From positions 62,001 to 126,000 of the forward strand of contig KE561300.1 in assembly GCA_000442015.1 (NCBI GenBank): DNA of 64,000 bases, read 5' to 3'. Below are positions 11,966 to 23,069 of this stretch, in pieces; position 1 is the stretch's first letter; every line of letters begins with the position of its first letter. Origin of the DNA: Rozella allomycis CSF55 (lineage: Eukaryota > Rozellomycota). Both the position numbers and the translations under genes were made by a program. A model generated the notes under the pieces. The model was given only the letters and a program-made list of their open reading frames with translations. It had not been told where the DNA came from and made no database searches.

Positions 11966-13286
11966 CTACAAGCATTCATATTTATTTAATTTAAAAAATT
12001 TAGAAGCGGATTCAAATGCCTTTTTTCTTTCAGAGAAACATGGAAATAATTGAAAGACATGAGGCATGTTTTCATACATTTCTAATGTATATTGCCCCAG
12101 CGGTGAATTATCATTATCTTTTGTCAGCTTTGCATGAAATTCGATTATTTCATCATGCAATATCTCTATGGATCCACATTGCTACAGTTCAATTTATTCG
12201 GCTATCTCTTACTATAAGCATTGGTGGCAAACCGCGTAGGGTGTCTGCAAAAAGAGGAGATACGTATGGATGCTCTAAAAGATCTTTTCCGTACAAATAC
12301 GCGGGGCTCATTTCTTTCATTTGACTGAACTCAACCAGATAGTCGCTGTTGGCATTTCTAGACCAGCTTTCAGACGAGCAAGTAAGATCCACCTGAATAA
12401 ATATAATGTTAATAATTCATATACCCACGGTGACATTACATATACAGATTTCGGAAGAGGGAATTTGTGATCTCTTAAATACAAGCAAAGTGCCTTTTTT
12501 TACACATCTTTACGTCTTACAATTGACAAACAACCACCAGCGCTATCTCCAGCAATATGGATTTGAGATGCTTTATATCCTTTATCATGAATTAGATTAA
12601 AATAGACATTAACGGCATCTTGTAAAGCACATGGGAAAGCATGCTCGGGAGTCAACCGATAGTCGACGGCTTTTTAAGTTATTTTATTTTAAGTTACAGC
12701 ATAAATCGAATCCGGTGTAGTCGACAAGTTTATATGTAACAGGTCTATGAAACGCTGATGAACATAGGCAAAATGCACCACCATGTAAATACAATATCAC
12801 ATTATTCTTCTCTCCATCCTTTTTCAATTTAAGCCATTCAACATGTATTTGCTGCTCATCTATCTCATTTCTTTCAACGTCAACAATTGGCGTGGTACTC
12901 GCCAAAGACGCCAAAGAATCACTTGACATTTTAATTGATGGTGATTTATCATTAGAGAGCCCGAGTTTCCAATATTTATTCATATTGTTTACAGGTATAA
13001 TTTCTGTATATACTAAGATTCTGCGAGGCACCTTAAAGCGGATCATTTCCCATGTTGATCTAGCCAACAATAATTCCTCATGCTTCATTGCAACAACTTT
13101 TCTTAGAATTGTTCTTAAGCATTCAATTGTATATTCTGTGCCAAAAGACCAGGTAGAATGTTGCCTGCCACATCTTTTCCGACGAAGGGCAACTTTGAAT
13201 AGGCTTGTCCAAAATGACGGAGCCAGTTTTGAATTTATCTTAATGAAATTATAAATCTTTGAGATTCGGGTAGGAACTCTTCCCAT
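11966..13286 (-). CDS. Alpha/beta hydrolase of the hormone-sensitive lipase family
   Basis: Esterase or lipase, about 400 aa, five exons with introns at 12182-12212, 12393-12424, 12494-12520 and 12670-12697. Motifs in order: YLHGGAFCL (oxyanion hole, HGGA variant of HGGG), DYRLTPEHAFP, the nucleophile elbow AGDSAGG, SPLFADTLRGLPPMLIQCGSIEIL and MPHVFQLFPCF (catalytic His). These are classic HSL/arylacetamide-deacetylase signatures. The N-terminal 120 residues are basic and hydrophobic (KLAPSFWTSLFKVALRRKR) and may attach it to lipid droplets or ER. Substrate cannot be read from the sequence. Confidence 0.85.
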
Positions 13287-13404
13287 AACGAGTGGCTACT
13301 GATTTACCAAATCGAAATGGCTTAGTATCCTATAAAAAAATCAAAATATAGACAAATTTATTGAAAAAAATAACTACTATAGGTTCTAGTAATTTATTTG
13401 TATT

Positions 13405-15251
13405 TTAGCTTTTGACACCGTAAAATCGGCGGTATACTTGAATATATTGATCTGCAGACGAAAATGGCTTCAGCCAAGAGAAACCAAGCGCATACCAAAT
13501 ATTTGAAACAATCCATTCTTCTTTAGAAATGTCGTTTAAATGATTCCACAAATTCAGGAATTCAGATATTGCTTCCCAAGGGTCATTACCGTACTTGAAT
13601 GTGTTGAAATTTACAGAAGATATTTTGTATGGATTGATCCAACAATTTGATTCCGTGGAATTGGATACAGAGAGAAGAATGGGGATACACCTGTTAGCCC
13701 GTCTCTGGAAGAATTTGTTTCCGTTATTTCTAAATCTTTGGTCAATTGTTTTCCTTAAAAGTAAAAATTCATTTAAACCTCCAGCCATAGTAGAAATAAT
13801 GACATGTCCAAAATATAGAGCCTCTAGAGCAACCAAACCAAACGCTTCAGTCACGGAGCCTACGATTGACAAGTCACAAGCTGCTCTTATAGAAGATCCG
13901 TAATCGTCTTGAATACTTTTATCTAATATCAATAATGAATGAGCATAATGTAATTCTATTTGACTCTTTAATTTTTCAATATCTATGTCGTGAAATTGTT
14001 GCCCCATAATTATAAAGAAAATTTTAATATCATTTAATTCATTATGCTGCGCAATTCTTTTAATCAAGCCAAAAAAGTGATCAGCGCCTTTCTCCTTACT
14101 GATTCTGCCTACAAAGAGCATCCAAACTTCATTACGTAGGGATTCCTTTGGCATAACACTTATATGCACCAAATATTCACGAATACTCTTGCGAATGTGT
14201 AATATTTTGAAAAACTCGAAAGGCTTAATTGGATATCGAACCTTCATTTTGTTATTAAAGAACGGGCTCAAAGAGTCTGCCGTGTTGCCAATTTTTATTA
14301 CCTCTAGACAGTTTGGTATGACAACGACTTTTTCCAGTGAATTCGCTATCTTTTTTATCATATGTCTAATGTTGAAGGTAAATGAGTTGACCGCATCGTC
14401 CAATAGTCGTCTTTGTGTATCAGTTGAGACTGTGGTGATCGTGTTGGCATGCGACAGTCCAAATACTGAAGGTTTGAATTGTGACAGAAACCATATTCTG
14501 GGATTTATTAAATCTTTGAAAAATATTCTCAAATCTTGAATTTCCAAGGAATAATCGAATTCAAAGGTGCAGTCGTGGACAGTGTACACAAAAGGCACCC
14601 ACATATAATATTTTATGAGCCCTACTAATGCATTTGTTGAGCCATGAGCATTAATTATTAAATTATACTGTTTGCCGAGAACTTTAGCGAATTCAATTGC
14701 GGTTTTTACAAAGAATAGATCTTTCCAGTCATTTGTCAAATAAATCTGCTTTTCTGGATCTCCGTATATTTCATTCTCGTTTGAAGCATAATATGATATA
14801 TTAAAGGGGAACTTATTGCCTTGACCAGCCAGAAAAAGTACAACATCGCCATCCTTTATCCTCCAAATGGGCACAGATATCGTTGTATACGAAATATTAA
14901 CATTTACATGACATTCTAAACTAATATCAGTATATCGAGTTTTTAAAAATGAATAAAATGGAATCAAAACAGAAATTTTTAGAGTCGAGGCGGCAATGGA
15001 TTGAGCATTAGCTAGAGCAGTTATGAGAGTCCCCATTCCCCCAAATTTCGCCTTTCCATATTCCTTCGAAATATGCAATACTAAATTTGGTTTATATAAT
15101 GTCATGCCAACCCGTGTTACAAAGTTGTGCGGTACAAGAAATTCAATTGGGACGCCTATGCATTTAAAGTTCTTTTATTACTGGTATAATTTGTGTAAAG
15201 AATATTCAAAATTATGAAGATGTATATAACAATCAACCGCACACCCGCCAT
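13405..15251 (-). CDS. Signal-anchored GT4/GT5-type glycosyltransferase (glycogen/alpha-glucan synthase-like)
   Basis: About 606 aa. A 26-nt intron (15156-15181) links a first exon encoding a hydrophobic signal/anchor (GVRLIVIYIFIILNILY) to the catalytic body; starting at the internal Met (15105) would miss it and would leave an open upstream frame unexplained. N-terminal half: LHISKEYGKAKFGGMGTLITALA, the KxGGxG ADP/UDP-glucose binding loop of starch/glycogen synthases, then NAHGSTNAL and FVYTVHD. C-terminal half: FVGRISKEKGADHF and the EX7E block TEAFGLVALEAL with AGGLNEF. The fold is GT-B. The signal sequence suggests lumenal or membrane work, for example wall glucan, unlike cytosolic glycogen synthase; substrate is inference. 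Confidence 0.75.
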
Positions 15252-15273
15252 TTCAGAAATTAGAAATTTGGAT

Positions 15274-15949
15274 TTAACAATAAATATTGCATTCTTCACA
15301 AAAGCATGTAAAGTAAAACTCCCCTTCATAATCTGTTGATAATTGTAGTTTCATCGTGCCATCGTAATGGAATCTATTCAGTCTGGTTCATAAAACATTA
15401 ATAATTTACCTATGGTCGCTAATAGACTGTTTTATATTATGAATCAATTGCATGTCATTAGGTAACCCCGCTTGGGGAACTTCCAGCTTAATATATATCT
15501 TGCACACTTCACATGAAGCCGTATTTGTAAAATGATTCAAGCTCATTCCATGTGAATGATCAAAAAGGCACGGAATTAGTTTTGTATCGGCAGTATTAGA
15601 TTCTTCCAATGTTAAAAAGTCTGACTCTTCTAATTCTTCCTTTGCACAAAGTCTCCTCATGAAATCTTCATGTTCTTCTCTTTCCACTTGAAAAATAGCA
15701 TTCATCATTTCCTATCTTCTTTTTCAAATGTCATTTTACGTCAGATCTTTTATTCTCTAATCTTTTCTCAGTATTTTTGAGTGTTGGAAATCTGTGTTTT
15801 CGGTTAATGTTATGTGACGCCTCTTTAATGTTTAATCTTCTGGGAGATGAGTGTGACGTTGTCTGGATAGTCTTCACTGCCTTTATTGGTGAAGTAAATG
15901 GCATCTTGACGCTGAAATTTCTTGAATTATAGAATTCTAGGGCAACCAA
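15274..15949 (-). CDS. RPAIN: RPA-interacting protein-like zinc-ribbon protein
   Basis: About 203 aa from three exons (introns 15374-15409 and 15712-15739). The N-terminal half is basic (SPRRLNIKEASHNINRKHR); an acidic helix follows (EREEHEDFMRRLCAKEELEESDF); the C-terminal half has paired cysteines (PCLFDHSHG, CEVCKIYIKL, then FTCFCEECNIYC) as in the RPAIN zinc finger, with the family-like stretch HYDGTMKLQLSTDYEGEF before the last pair. Known RPAIN proteins escort replication protein A into the nucleus. Similarity is to architecture rather than to a long conserved block, so the name is tentative. Its stop lies 22 bp upstream of the next start on the same strand. Confidence 0.5.
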
Positions 15950-16010
15950 CTTTAAAGATTTGCTAACTTAAATTAGTAAATGTGTATTTAAAATTTTCCA
16001 GGTAATTTAT

Positions 16011-16300
16011 TTAGTTTGAAATTTTCTCCAGAGCCTCCATTAAGACAACAGAATTTCCTCGTAAGACCTTTGTTGTATGTGTATATTATTTACCACCATC
16101 CCAAGAGTGTTGGTTTCTGTGTTACTGACTTCCTCAACTGCCTCATCGAGGACTAAATTCATAAAGGGGTCGAAACCACGTAAAACGCCTTTTACTCTTC
16201 TTTTTCCGTTGACTTCTAATAAGAGGCGTTTATCTAAATATCTGTTTTATAAAACCTGTGAATATTACTTTTTTAATTCTGGATTTGGAATACGAGGCAT
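16011..16300 (-). CDS. SNRPG: Small nuclear ribonucleoprotein G (Sm-G)
   Basis: Core spliceosomal Sm ring subunit, 78 aa. Introns at 16068-16093 and 16242-16268. Sm1 motif: YLDKRLLLEVNGKRRVKGVLRGFDPFMNLVLDEA; Sm2 motif: VVLRGNSVVLMEALE. The first exon MPRIPNPELKK matches the conserved PELKK start. It assembles on U1, U2, U4 and U5 snRNAs, which fits a genome so rich in introns. Confidence 0.95.
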
Positions 16301-16364
16301 CGAGTGTGGCTAGGATGAAATTTTTGGTATATTTCAAGCTAAAAGAATTTAAATTATATTTATT

Positions 16365-18308
16365 TTATTCCGATATAATAAGATTGTTTTTACAATAAGG
16401 ACAAGTTACATTCCAAGTCAAAATTTCTTCCTCGCACGAATCGCAATAGTACCTTCGAACCAACGACAGTTTACTATGTTCTGGTTCATTGTATTTCTGA
16501 ATGATAGGTTCAGGAGTTGTCAAAACGCCATCTCTTAATTTTGATATCTGAATCAAGGTAATTTGCTTATATTACACGCGAAACTTCATAGTTGATTGCA
16601 TCTATCCATAAATTCATATTTTCGAAATTCCGAGCTTGAAATAGATAAGAATCTTTTTTTGAAAGGTTTAATCGAAATACGAATGGACGTTTTGTGTAAT
16701 CATTTGCTATTTCAGCGTTAGATTTTAGGCTTAAACAGTAACATAAAGGCTTCGAGAACTATTAAGTTGAGAAATTACGTGATTACCAGTGAAGTCTTTT
16801 TTAGAATTAATTTCCCATTTGCCAGAGTTACGTTGAATTCATACCATCGTCTATCTGCACATCGTAGCCCATTTTCCAAGTCTCTTTTTCTTGAAAGTTT
16901 TCCCGATCTTGTGATTTGCTCTGTATCAGTTTTTTGTGACTCGTTTGGAGCTTTATTTGTAGCTAGCGATACTGAATTTTGAGTAGCAATGCTAGGGGTT
17001 AAAGAATCGACACTGAAATGCTTGTTTACATTGAGGGTATTGTGACCGTCTGATACGCTATGCTTATGCTTTCTCCGTAATTTTGTATTTGGAATATGTT
17101 CCAAACTCAATGAGCGAACATTTTGTATTAAACTGCCAAGCACATTAGACTCTTTTTTATTTGGCTCTATATTTAATGACGTTTTGTAAGATTCATCTTC
17201 AAATATATGATAAAATTCATTCAAATAATTATCTTGGGCTAAAATTTTCTGTATTTTTTCATCTTCTATAAATGTGTAGCACGACAATTGATACAACTTA
17301 ATTTCAGATAGAATGAAGGAGAGCTGTTATTATGCATTTACATATTTTACGCGTTGTTTCTTTTCATCTACGTTTCCATTTTCGTTGACATTCGATTGGG
17401 GTACCTTTTTAATAGTTTCAATCAAATAGGTTATGTCACTCAGGTAAAGACCTTTAATATTATGTAAGTCTTAAGGTTACCAAGATATGGAATGCAAGGT
17501 GGTTTGGTATTTAATAATCTTTCTCTATACGCCTTGTTATTATCCTTCATGGACATAATTTCTAATAATCTCTCATATAGTACTTGATCTTTTCTTGGAA
17601 TCATCTAATTCTTAGAAAAGAAACCATTTTACCGCCCAAGTTTTTTGCAATCTATATATGGGTGTACTTTCCAAGGCAGATAAAACACACTTCAAAGAAT
17701 TATAGTCATTAATTTCAACCAAAAACTATTTAAGTTGCATTATGAAGGCTACTTTAGCAACACGAATGAAATAGATCAATTTGTTTAGTCTTCGCTTTGT
17801 AGATTCTACTCCCAAAATCTCTTTTACAATCCAACACGCAATCTAAAATATACCGTTATTGAATCTAATACTTGATTAAATCTTTGAGTCATCATAACAA
17901 TGTTAGGAGCCTTTTTATGCTTCTCATTTGGATTTGTCCAACTCACGCTTTGAAACTCATCAATACCTATTCTAACAAATAGTTTGCAATCCATCAGTGC
18001 CATTTGCTCCTTTTGTGTGAAAAAAATATTTTTACAGCGAAATGTTGCGGATCTACTTGAAGAATATCACTGGCATGGTCATCGATGATGTCGATATTTA
18101 CAGAGGATGCGTTTTTGCTATTTTTGACAACTGAATTACTTGAAAAGTCATCACTAGTTAATTGAGATGAAAGGCTCGAGCTAGATTTGCTAGCTATATG
18201 TTTTTCAGGGGATGAGATCTTTTGATAATACTTTGATGAAAACTATAAAAATGCAAGAATGAAATTTACTGTGGTGCTATTTTCATCTCCTGAAATTGAA
18301 AAAGACAT
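16365..18308 (-). CDS. RalGPS-like RasGEF with PH domain and C-terminal zinc ribbon
   Basis: Ras/Ral guanine-nucleotide exchange factor, about nine exons. A Ser/Asn-rich N-terminus is followed by the CDC25 catalytic domain: DPQHFAEQMALMDCKLFVRI (the family's xAxQLTLxExxLF block), FNQIACWIVKEIL, RLNKLIYFIRVAKFLVEINDYNSLKCVLSAL, YRLQKTWA, PPCIPYLGLYLSDITYL and ILSEIKLYQLSCYTF. A C-terminal PH domain reads DRRWYEFNVTLANGKL ... FVFRLNLSKKDSYLFQARNFENMNLWIDAIN. Order RasGEF-PH matches RalGPS. Unusual: a final exon adds YYCDSCEEEILTWNVTCPYCKNN, a CxxC-x11-CxxC putative zinc ribbon I do not know from RalGPS. Individual middle intron edges could shift by a few bases. Confidence 0.8.
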
Positions 18309-18399
18309 TAAAAGCCGTTATAACAATAAACAAATTGACATGGCAACTTGAGAAATAACAATTACATCAATCTAAGCCACTGTACAACGTTAGATTTCG

Positions 18400-18678
18400 A
18401 TGAAAAGATTAATGTATGCGTCTTAAAAAACATTTATTTAGTGTTGCGTTTAAAGAGGAGACAGGAAAAGACATACTCGACAACTTTAAGGATGAAATTA
18501 CAAAACTAGGCGGTAATATTCTACAAGAATATAGTATATTTCCTGGTTTCGCAATTGAATTAAGAGAAGAGAATGCCAGTAATAATATTATAATCAGAAA
18601 ATAGCAATTTTTCAAAATTTCACCCATATCGAGTCCATTGAAGAAGACTCGATAGTGCACACTATGAAACCTCAATGA
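18400..18678 (+). CDS. PBI2: Proteinase B inhibitor 2-like (I9 family) small inhibitor
   Basis: Subtilisin-propeptide-type inhibitor of vacuolar protease B; in yeast it also helps vacuole fusion. About 74 aa from three exons, the first only 14 nt (18400-18413); introns 18414-18441 and 18579-18604. The reading MKRLIVAFKEETGKDILDNF, then LGGNILQEYSIFPGFAIEL and HIESIEEDSIVHT matches the PBI2 pattern (FIVTLK..., GGSILHEF..., VENVEEDKEVHT) from end to end. Starts 91 bp from the divergent RasGEF start and ends 36 bp from the convergent ArfGAP stop. Confidence 0.85.
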
Positions 18679-18714
18679 TTAATATTGTTATAATATTAAA
18701 CAGTGTTTATTTAT

Positions 18715-20623
18715 TTAATAAAATGGATTTAATGGGCCATTTTGATTTTGAGCCTTTGTTTGGTTATTTGCAGAATTTAAGGGAGCCATTAAGTTTGCAA
18801 AAGGATCATTATTTTGAGGTTGTTGATTTGACCTACTAGTTTAAGTAAATTTACTATATAATTACGGTGTCTGATTCGAATTATATGCACTGCTTGAAGT
18901 AGAATATGAATCTATCTGGGTGAAGAGAAAGTGGTTACTAAAAGGTTGAGATGTGAATCCATTGTTTAATGAAGTGCTCGTTGGAATTGGCGCTTGGAAG
19001 GTATTTAAATTATTTTGAGTCTGAAATGGATTTGAATTAAATTGTGGCGCTGCAGGAGCTTGCATTTTTGTGCTTTGAAAATTACTCAAACCTGCAGAGG
19101 GTGCAATAGATGTACTTTGAAAACTATTCGACGCTGTGATCGAAGTGGTTTCGAAAGTATTCAAAGGTGTTGATATCCCGAACGGCGTAGCATTCATGAA
19201 TGCATTGGGTAAGCTGTCGTTTTGTTGTTGAGTTTTAAAATTGTTAAGCGAATTTTGAGGATTTTGAAACGATGCAAATTGTTGGCTTTGTGACGCAGCT
19301 GCGGGAGTTGCTGTAAAACTGTTAACCGAATTTGGCGCTCTTTGAAAAGATGAAAATTGTTGATTTTGTGAGACTGTTGCTGATGTTGCCGCTTGTGCGT
19401 TAAAACTTTGGCCAAAAGGATTGCTAAACGAATTATTCTCTTGACCGGAAAATGAACTGGTTTGATTGAAAGGATTCTCAAATTGGGTCATTTGATTAAA
19501 TTGGTTTTGACTAACATTGTTGGTAGCTTGGCCCAGTTGATTATTCGTTGTTGATGTTTGATTGTAAAGGGACAAAATGTCTCTAGTTACCCCTACATTG
19601 GAATTATTCCACTGATTTCCCAGAGTTGATGCCTGAAATGGATTTTCTGAGAATACTTGCATAGATGGGCTTTGAAAAGTATTTGCGGATTCAGCTTGAA
19701 AAGGATTTGATTCCTGTTGGGCTCCGCCAAAATCTAAGCTCAGAAGATCTTGCTGAACAAAATTAGATTTTTGCGCTGTGTTTGAAGGTGCCAATTTTTC
19801 ATTTTTGGCATTTTGTTCAGCCAGAAAAGAAACAACTTCATCCATTTTTCCATTTAATCTTTTATAAGTTTGTAAATTTAAATTTTCATCCGCAAATCCC
19901 ATATTTTTAAGTTGGTTAAGTGCATTTCTTTCTGCAGGTGTTACAGTATTACTGTTGGATGAATTATTAGCTACCAAAACATCTAAAGCTGCTGCCACAT
20001 TCCCATTCGTTTGTTTTAATGCTTCTAAACATAAATTATTGTCCGTAAATCCCATCTCATTTAATTTCCTAATTTCTGATGAATACTGGCCATATGAAGA
20101 TGAAGTCGTTGTATTCAATTGAGTGGAATTTACAGGTCTTGAATTGATACTATCTGTCCCGAAAAGTTTTCTTTCATATTTATCTCTGATGTAATGCTCA
20201 AGAGCACTATAATTGACTTAATCATTATTTACTAGTCACTTGTTGGTGCTGGATGCCTCTCGGGATGCGGGCAATAAATAGCATTCATTTTACTGTTTCC
20301 TTTTTCTTGAATACTCTTTATAAAGAAATACAAATTCTTATTTACTTTGATCTGTTCTTCAGTCCATGTGTCAAGTGTTATTGATTTTATTTTACTAATA
20401 TGAGTTCCAAGTTTCCTGTGAATTCCACCGCATCTAATACATAAAAATACACCAAGATTCCAAGACGCCCAACGAGTACCTCTAAATTATTACTTTTACT
20501 TTTACCTCTAGTGTTGCAATCTGCACAATATTTGTTGGCCTCGTCATTCATCATCTCTTGTAATATTTTTTCGTGTTTTTCATGTAGCTTCTTTTTCTCC
20601 TTTTCACTCAAAGTACTCCCCAT
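18715..20623 (-). CDS. ArfGAP with two UBA domains and NPF repeats (Gts1/Ucp3-like)
   Basis: Arf GTPase-activating protein of endocytic/trans-Golgi traffic. The ArfGAP zinc finger reads [37 protein letters not shown], with four Cys and the catalytic Arg (GIHRKLG). It continues [16 protein letters not shown], then two UBA domains ([30 protein letters not shown] and [30 protein letters not shown]), then a long Gln/Asn/Ser-rich tail with repeated NPF and DPF motifs (NPFQAES, NPFQAST, NPFNQ, NPFGQ, NPFQTQ, NDPFANL) and a terminal NPFY. A last intron (18836-18865) is needed to reach that tail. NPF motifs bind EH-domain proteins. An in-frame upstream Met at 20686 is possible. Confidence 0.88.
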
Positions 20624-20742
20624 CTTTGCTTCCAAAGTTGAAAATTCTAAATTTCCGAAAGTCAATTTAAAATCCAATAATAGCATAGCACTACTTTTAT
20701 AAAATACAGTTTATTTAATTAGTCAAAGTTCTTATCATTCAT

Positions 20743-20991
20743 TTATTTATCAGGGTAAATACAAGCCTTTGTCAATTTTCGAAAAAATGATACGAGTCCA
20801 AAATATGGGAACTTTAAAATGATTAGGAATCTGTCTTTTATATCTGATATTGAATTGTGGTAGTTTGTTAATTCTATATCAGAATTATCAATGGCTAAAA
20901 GGGAACTGGTGTCGTCGTGACAAGCCGTTTTGTATCGAAATGCATTGGGCAGTCTCTCGTATTGTAATGATTTCGGGGAATATAACATCAT
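20743..20991 (-). CDS. Hypothetical 82-aa protein
   Basis: Open frame with Met start and no recognised domain. It is moderately basic at the C-terminus with a hydrophobic stretch LIILKFPYFGLVSFFRKL that could be a membrane-associated helix. It would be divergent from PPIL6 with about 70 bp between starts. Because genes here are closely packed and the space is otherwise empty, a real small gene is plausible, but I see no homology support. Confidence 0.3.
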   Translation of the reverse strand: MMLYSPKSLQYERLPNAFRYKTACHDDTSSLLAIDNSDIELTNYHNSISDIKDRFLIILKFPYFGLVSFFRKLTKACIYPDK

Positions 20992-21063
20992 AATATCTTA
21001 TTGCCAGACAGGTCAATTGATAAGAGGCGCAGTATTAAATTGGGATATGAGTTCCATGGCAAC

Positions 21064-22131
21064 ATGAAAATCGAAAATGCTATTCCGATAGATGTCAATG
21101 ACATTAAATTTGATTCTAAAACACCAAAAACCTTAATTATAGTTGGATCTTTGAATTCTATACCATTTCAAAAGTCAAAAGTACTATCCAAAGTACGTCA
21201 TATGTATATGTATAAAACAGATACTAATTGATACTTTCCCTGAATGTTTTAATTTAAAAATTGAAGAAATGACGCCTTTTGAATGGCAAATCTACAAGTC
21301 ATCAGTAGTCCACGTAAAATTGACGCCGCGTATTCAATAGTCGATCCCTAAACTAAATGTGCATTCTGAAGCTATTGTATTTTACGATAACGAGTATTTG
21401 GCAGTTGCTGAATTTGTAGAGATCGTTGATAAACAATACGGAATAACTGATTCCAGGCCGGAGACTCTTTACAAGGCAATGTCTAATGCAGCTATGACCA
21501 ACTATTATAATTTAAAGGAAGTAAACAAAGTTTCTAATTCCATACTTAGAATACCATTGTTTCTTTGGAGATGAAATCGGGAGAAGAAAATATAGGGAAG
21601 CTCACTTTAGAATTATTTGACAAGATATGTCCAAAGACTATTCAAAACTTCAAAAATTTCATCAAAGGATGCTCCATACCTTCAATAGCTCCTGAAATAC
21701 TTAAATACTCTGGAACTCTAATCCATCGTGTTTCCAAAAATGCATTTATACAAGGCGGAGGTATGTCAACATATTACACTGGCAAAGACATTATAAGTTC
21801 TGGTGGTAACAACAATTTATCCAGCTTCGGAAATTTATTTGAGGGTAATGATGTAATTTCAATTGATAAAGATGAAAATTTCATTGGCAAGCATAATCAG
21901 AGGGGAATAATTTCTATGGCAAACTGTGGTCCGCATTCGAATGGAAGTCAATTCATTATCGATTTGAAAAGTCAGCCATCCTTTGATAAAAGATACGTTG
22001 TATTTGGTAGAATAATAGATGGATGTGAAACTTTGGAGAAAGTAGAAAATGTTAAGGTGGATGATTATGAGCGGCCAATCATAAATTTAGCCATTGGAAA
22101 CACTGAAATAGTATATGAATGCAATAAATAA
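21064..22131 (+). CDS. PPIL6: PPIL6-like cyclophilin with N-terminal PPIL6 domain
   Basis: Cyclophilin-type peptidyl-prolyl isomerase family; PPIL6 is restricted to ciliated lineages. Introns 21193-21220, 21314-21340 and 21521-21549. The N-terminal part (TLIIVGSLNSIPFQKSK, LKIEEMTPFEWQIYKSS, AIVFYDNEYLAVAEFVEIV) matches the non-cyclophilin domain of PPIL6 (VVGLFSCPNFQIAK, LVPLQEFAWHQYLQ). The cyclophilin domain follows (GKLTLELFDKICPKTIQNFKNF, LIHRVSKNAFIQGGG, RGIISMANCGPHSNGSQFII, FDKRYVVFGRIIDG). The FHR-type motif is IHRV, the usual F of FxxF is shifted, and GFCxW is missing, so isomerase activity is uncertain. Start chosen at the first in-frame Met. Confidence 0.82.
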
Positions 22132-22195
22132 TGATACCTATTTTTAGGATTTGTTCCCAAATATGACCTAAATTTTCCACAACCCCTTTTGTATC

Positions 22196-22996
22196 ATGTA
22201 CCTCTTCGATTATACTTCCACGGTGACACAAGGTATTTGCAATGAATTGTGGTCTTTTCCAAACGCATATGACGACATAGTGACCTTTACTTTAGAAGGC
22301 AGTATTAGTTTCCTTACCCTAGTTATTTTGATAAGTTGCTGGTATTTCGTATACAAGAGAAACACACTTAATCCTATCAACTACATCTTGATCTTACAAA
22401 TTGCATCATCATTAGTATACTTAATCTCCCTGATAATTTTCAAGTTTTCTTTGTGCTCCTCAGCGTTTGGAATTTTGTCATTTGTTCCTGCGATAAACTT
22501 GATTCTTTTCTTCAAGGATGCTTCTTTCCATAGCTATCATAACTTTATAACGACTTGTGTCGTTATAATATTGGGGTTTGTGACTGGAATTTTATCATTC
22601 CCTTTAGATAAAATTGCATATAGTACCACAATTTCATTGATTGCTTGGTTGGTTGCAGCATCAACATTTTTCATGTACATACTCTCAGTTAGAGCCAATG
22701 AAGATGATAAAATGATTGTATCGAAAAGAAATTTTAGACTCCTTATACTGATATTGCTTGCATATTTTATGAAAGCAATCGGAACCAACGTTTATTGGGC
22801 ATTTGATGCAAACATTTACACGTTTCCCTTGTTTATGGCCACAGAATTTTTGAGTTGCTTGTTTCTTGGCAGTTATGTTATATGTCAAAGTGATATTGTG
22901 AGATATGAACCGCTCAACTGCAGGTGGTGGATTGCCATTATAGTCATTTCTCTCGCCATTACGTCGTTGGTTTTTGGATTGATGCGTTTTCTCTAA
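22196..22996 (+). CDS. Orphan seven-transmembrane protein
   Basis: Single exon, 266 aa, no recognised family. Seven hydrophobic segments can be drawn: about residues 33-55 (ISFLTLVILISCWYFVY), 64-85, 87-107, 122-140 (TTCVVIILGFVTGIL), 146-168, 185-200 (LLILILLAYFMKAIG), 210-230 and a last one near 243-265 (WWIAIIVISLAITSLVFG), so seven or eight. The N-terminus has YTSTVTQGICNELW, likely outside. Topology suggests a GPCR-like or channel-like protein; no DRY or NPxxY motif is visible. Intronless, unlike most neighbours. Confidence 0.7.
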   Translation: MYLFDYTSTVTQGICNELWSFPNAYDDIVTFTLEGSISFLTLVILISCWYFVYKRNTLNPINYILILQIASSLVYLISLIIFKFSLCSSAFGILSFVPAINLILFFKDASFHSYHNFITTCVVIILGFVTGILSFPLDKIAYSTTISLIAWLVAASTFFMYILSVRANEDDKMIVSKRNFRLLILILLAYFMKAIGTNVYWAFDANIYTFPLFMATEFLSCLFLGSYVICQSDIVRYEPLNCRWWIAIIVISLAITSLVFGLMRFL

Positions 22997-23069
22997 GCAT
23001 AAAGTTAAATAAATTGTTTATCTTTATTTTTTAAGTTCAATTATATTTGTTTATCTTTATTGTTTGTTG

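Noticed and set aside
12570-12585. TATATCCTTT on the plus strand as another U12 donor
   Set aside because: It lies within the minus-strand esterase exon (reads GYK) and is on the wrong strand.
12016-12600. Plus-strand frames over the HSL-type esterase
   Set aside because: No domains; the minus strand gives a continuous spliced hydrolase with all catalytic motifs.
13595-14539. Plus-strand open frames across 13.6-14.5 kb
   Set aside because: They are shadows of the intact 566-codon glycosyltransferase on the minus strand.
15023-15217. Plus-strand frame near the glycosyltransferase 5' end
   Set aside because: It is antisense to the signal-anchor exon and intron and has no motif.
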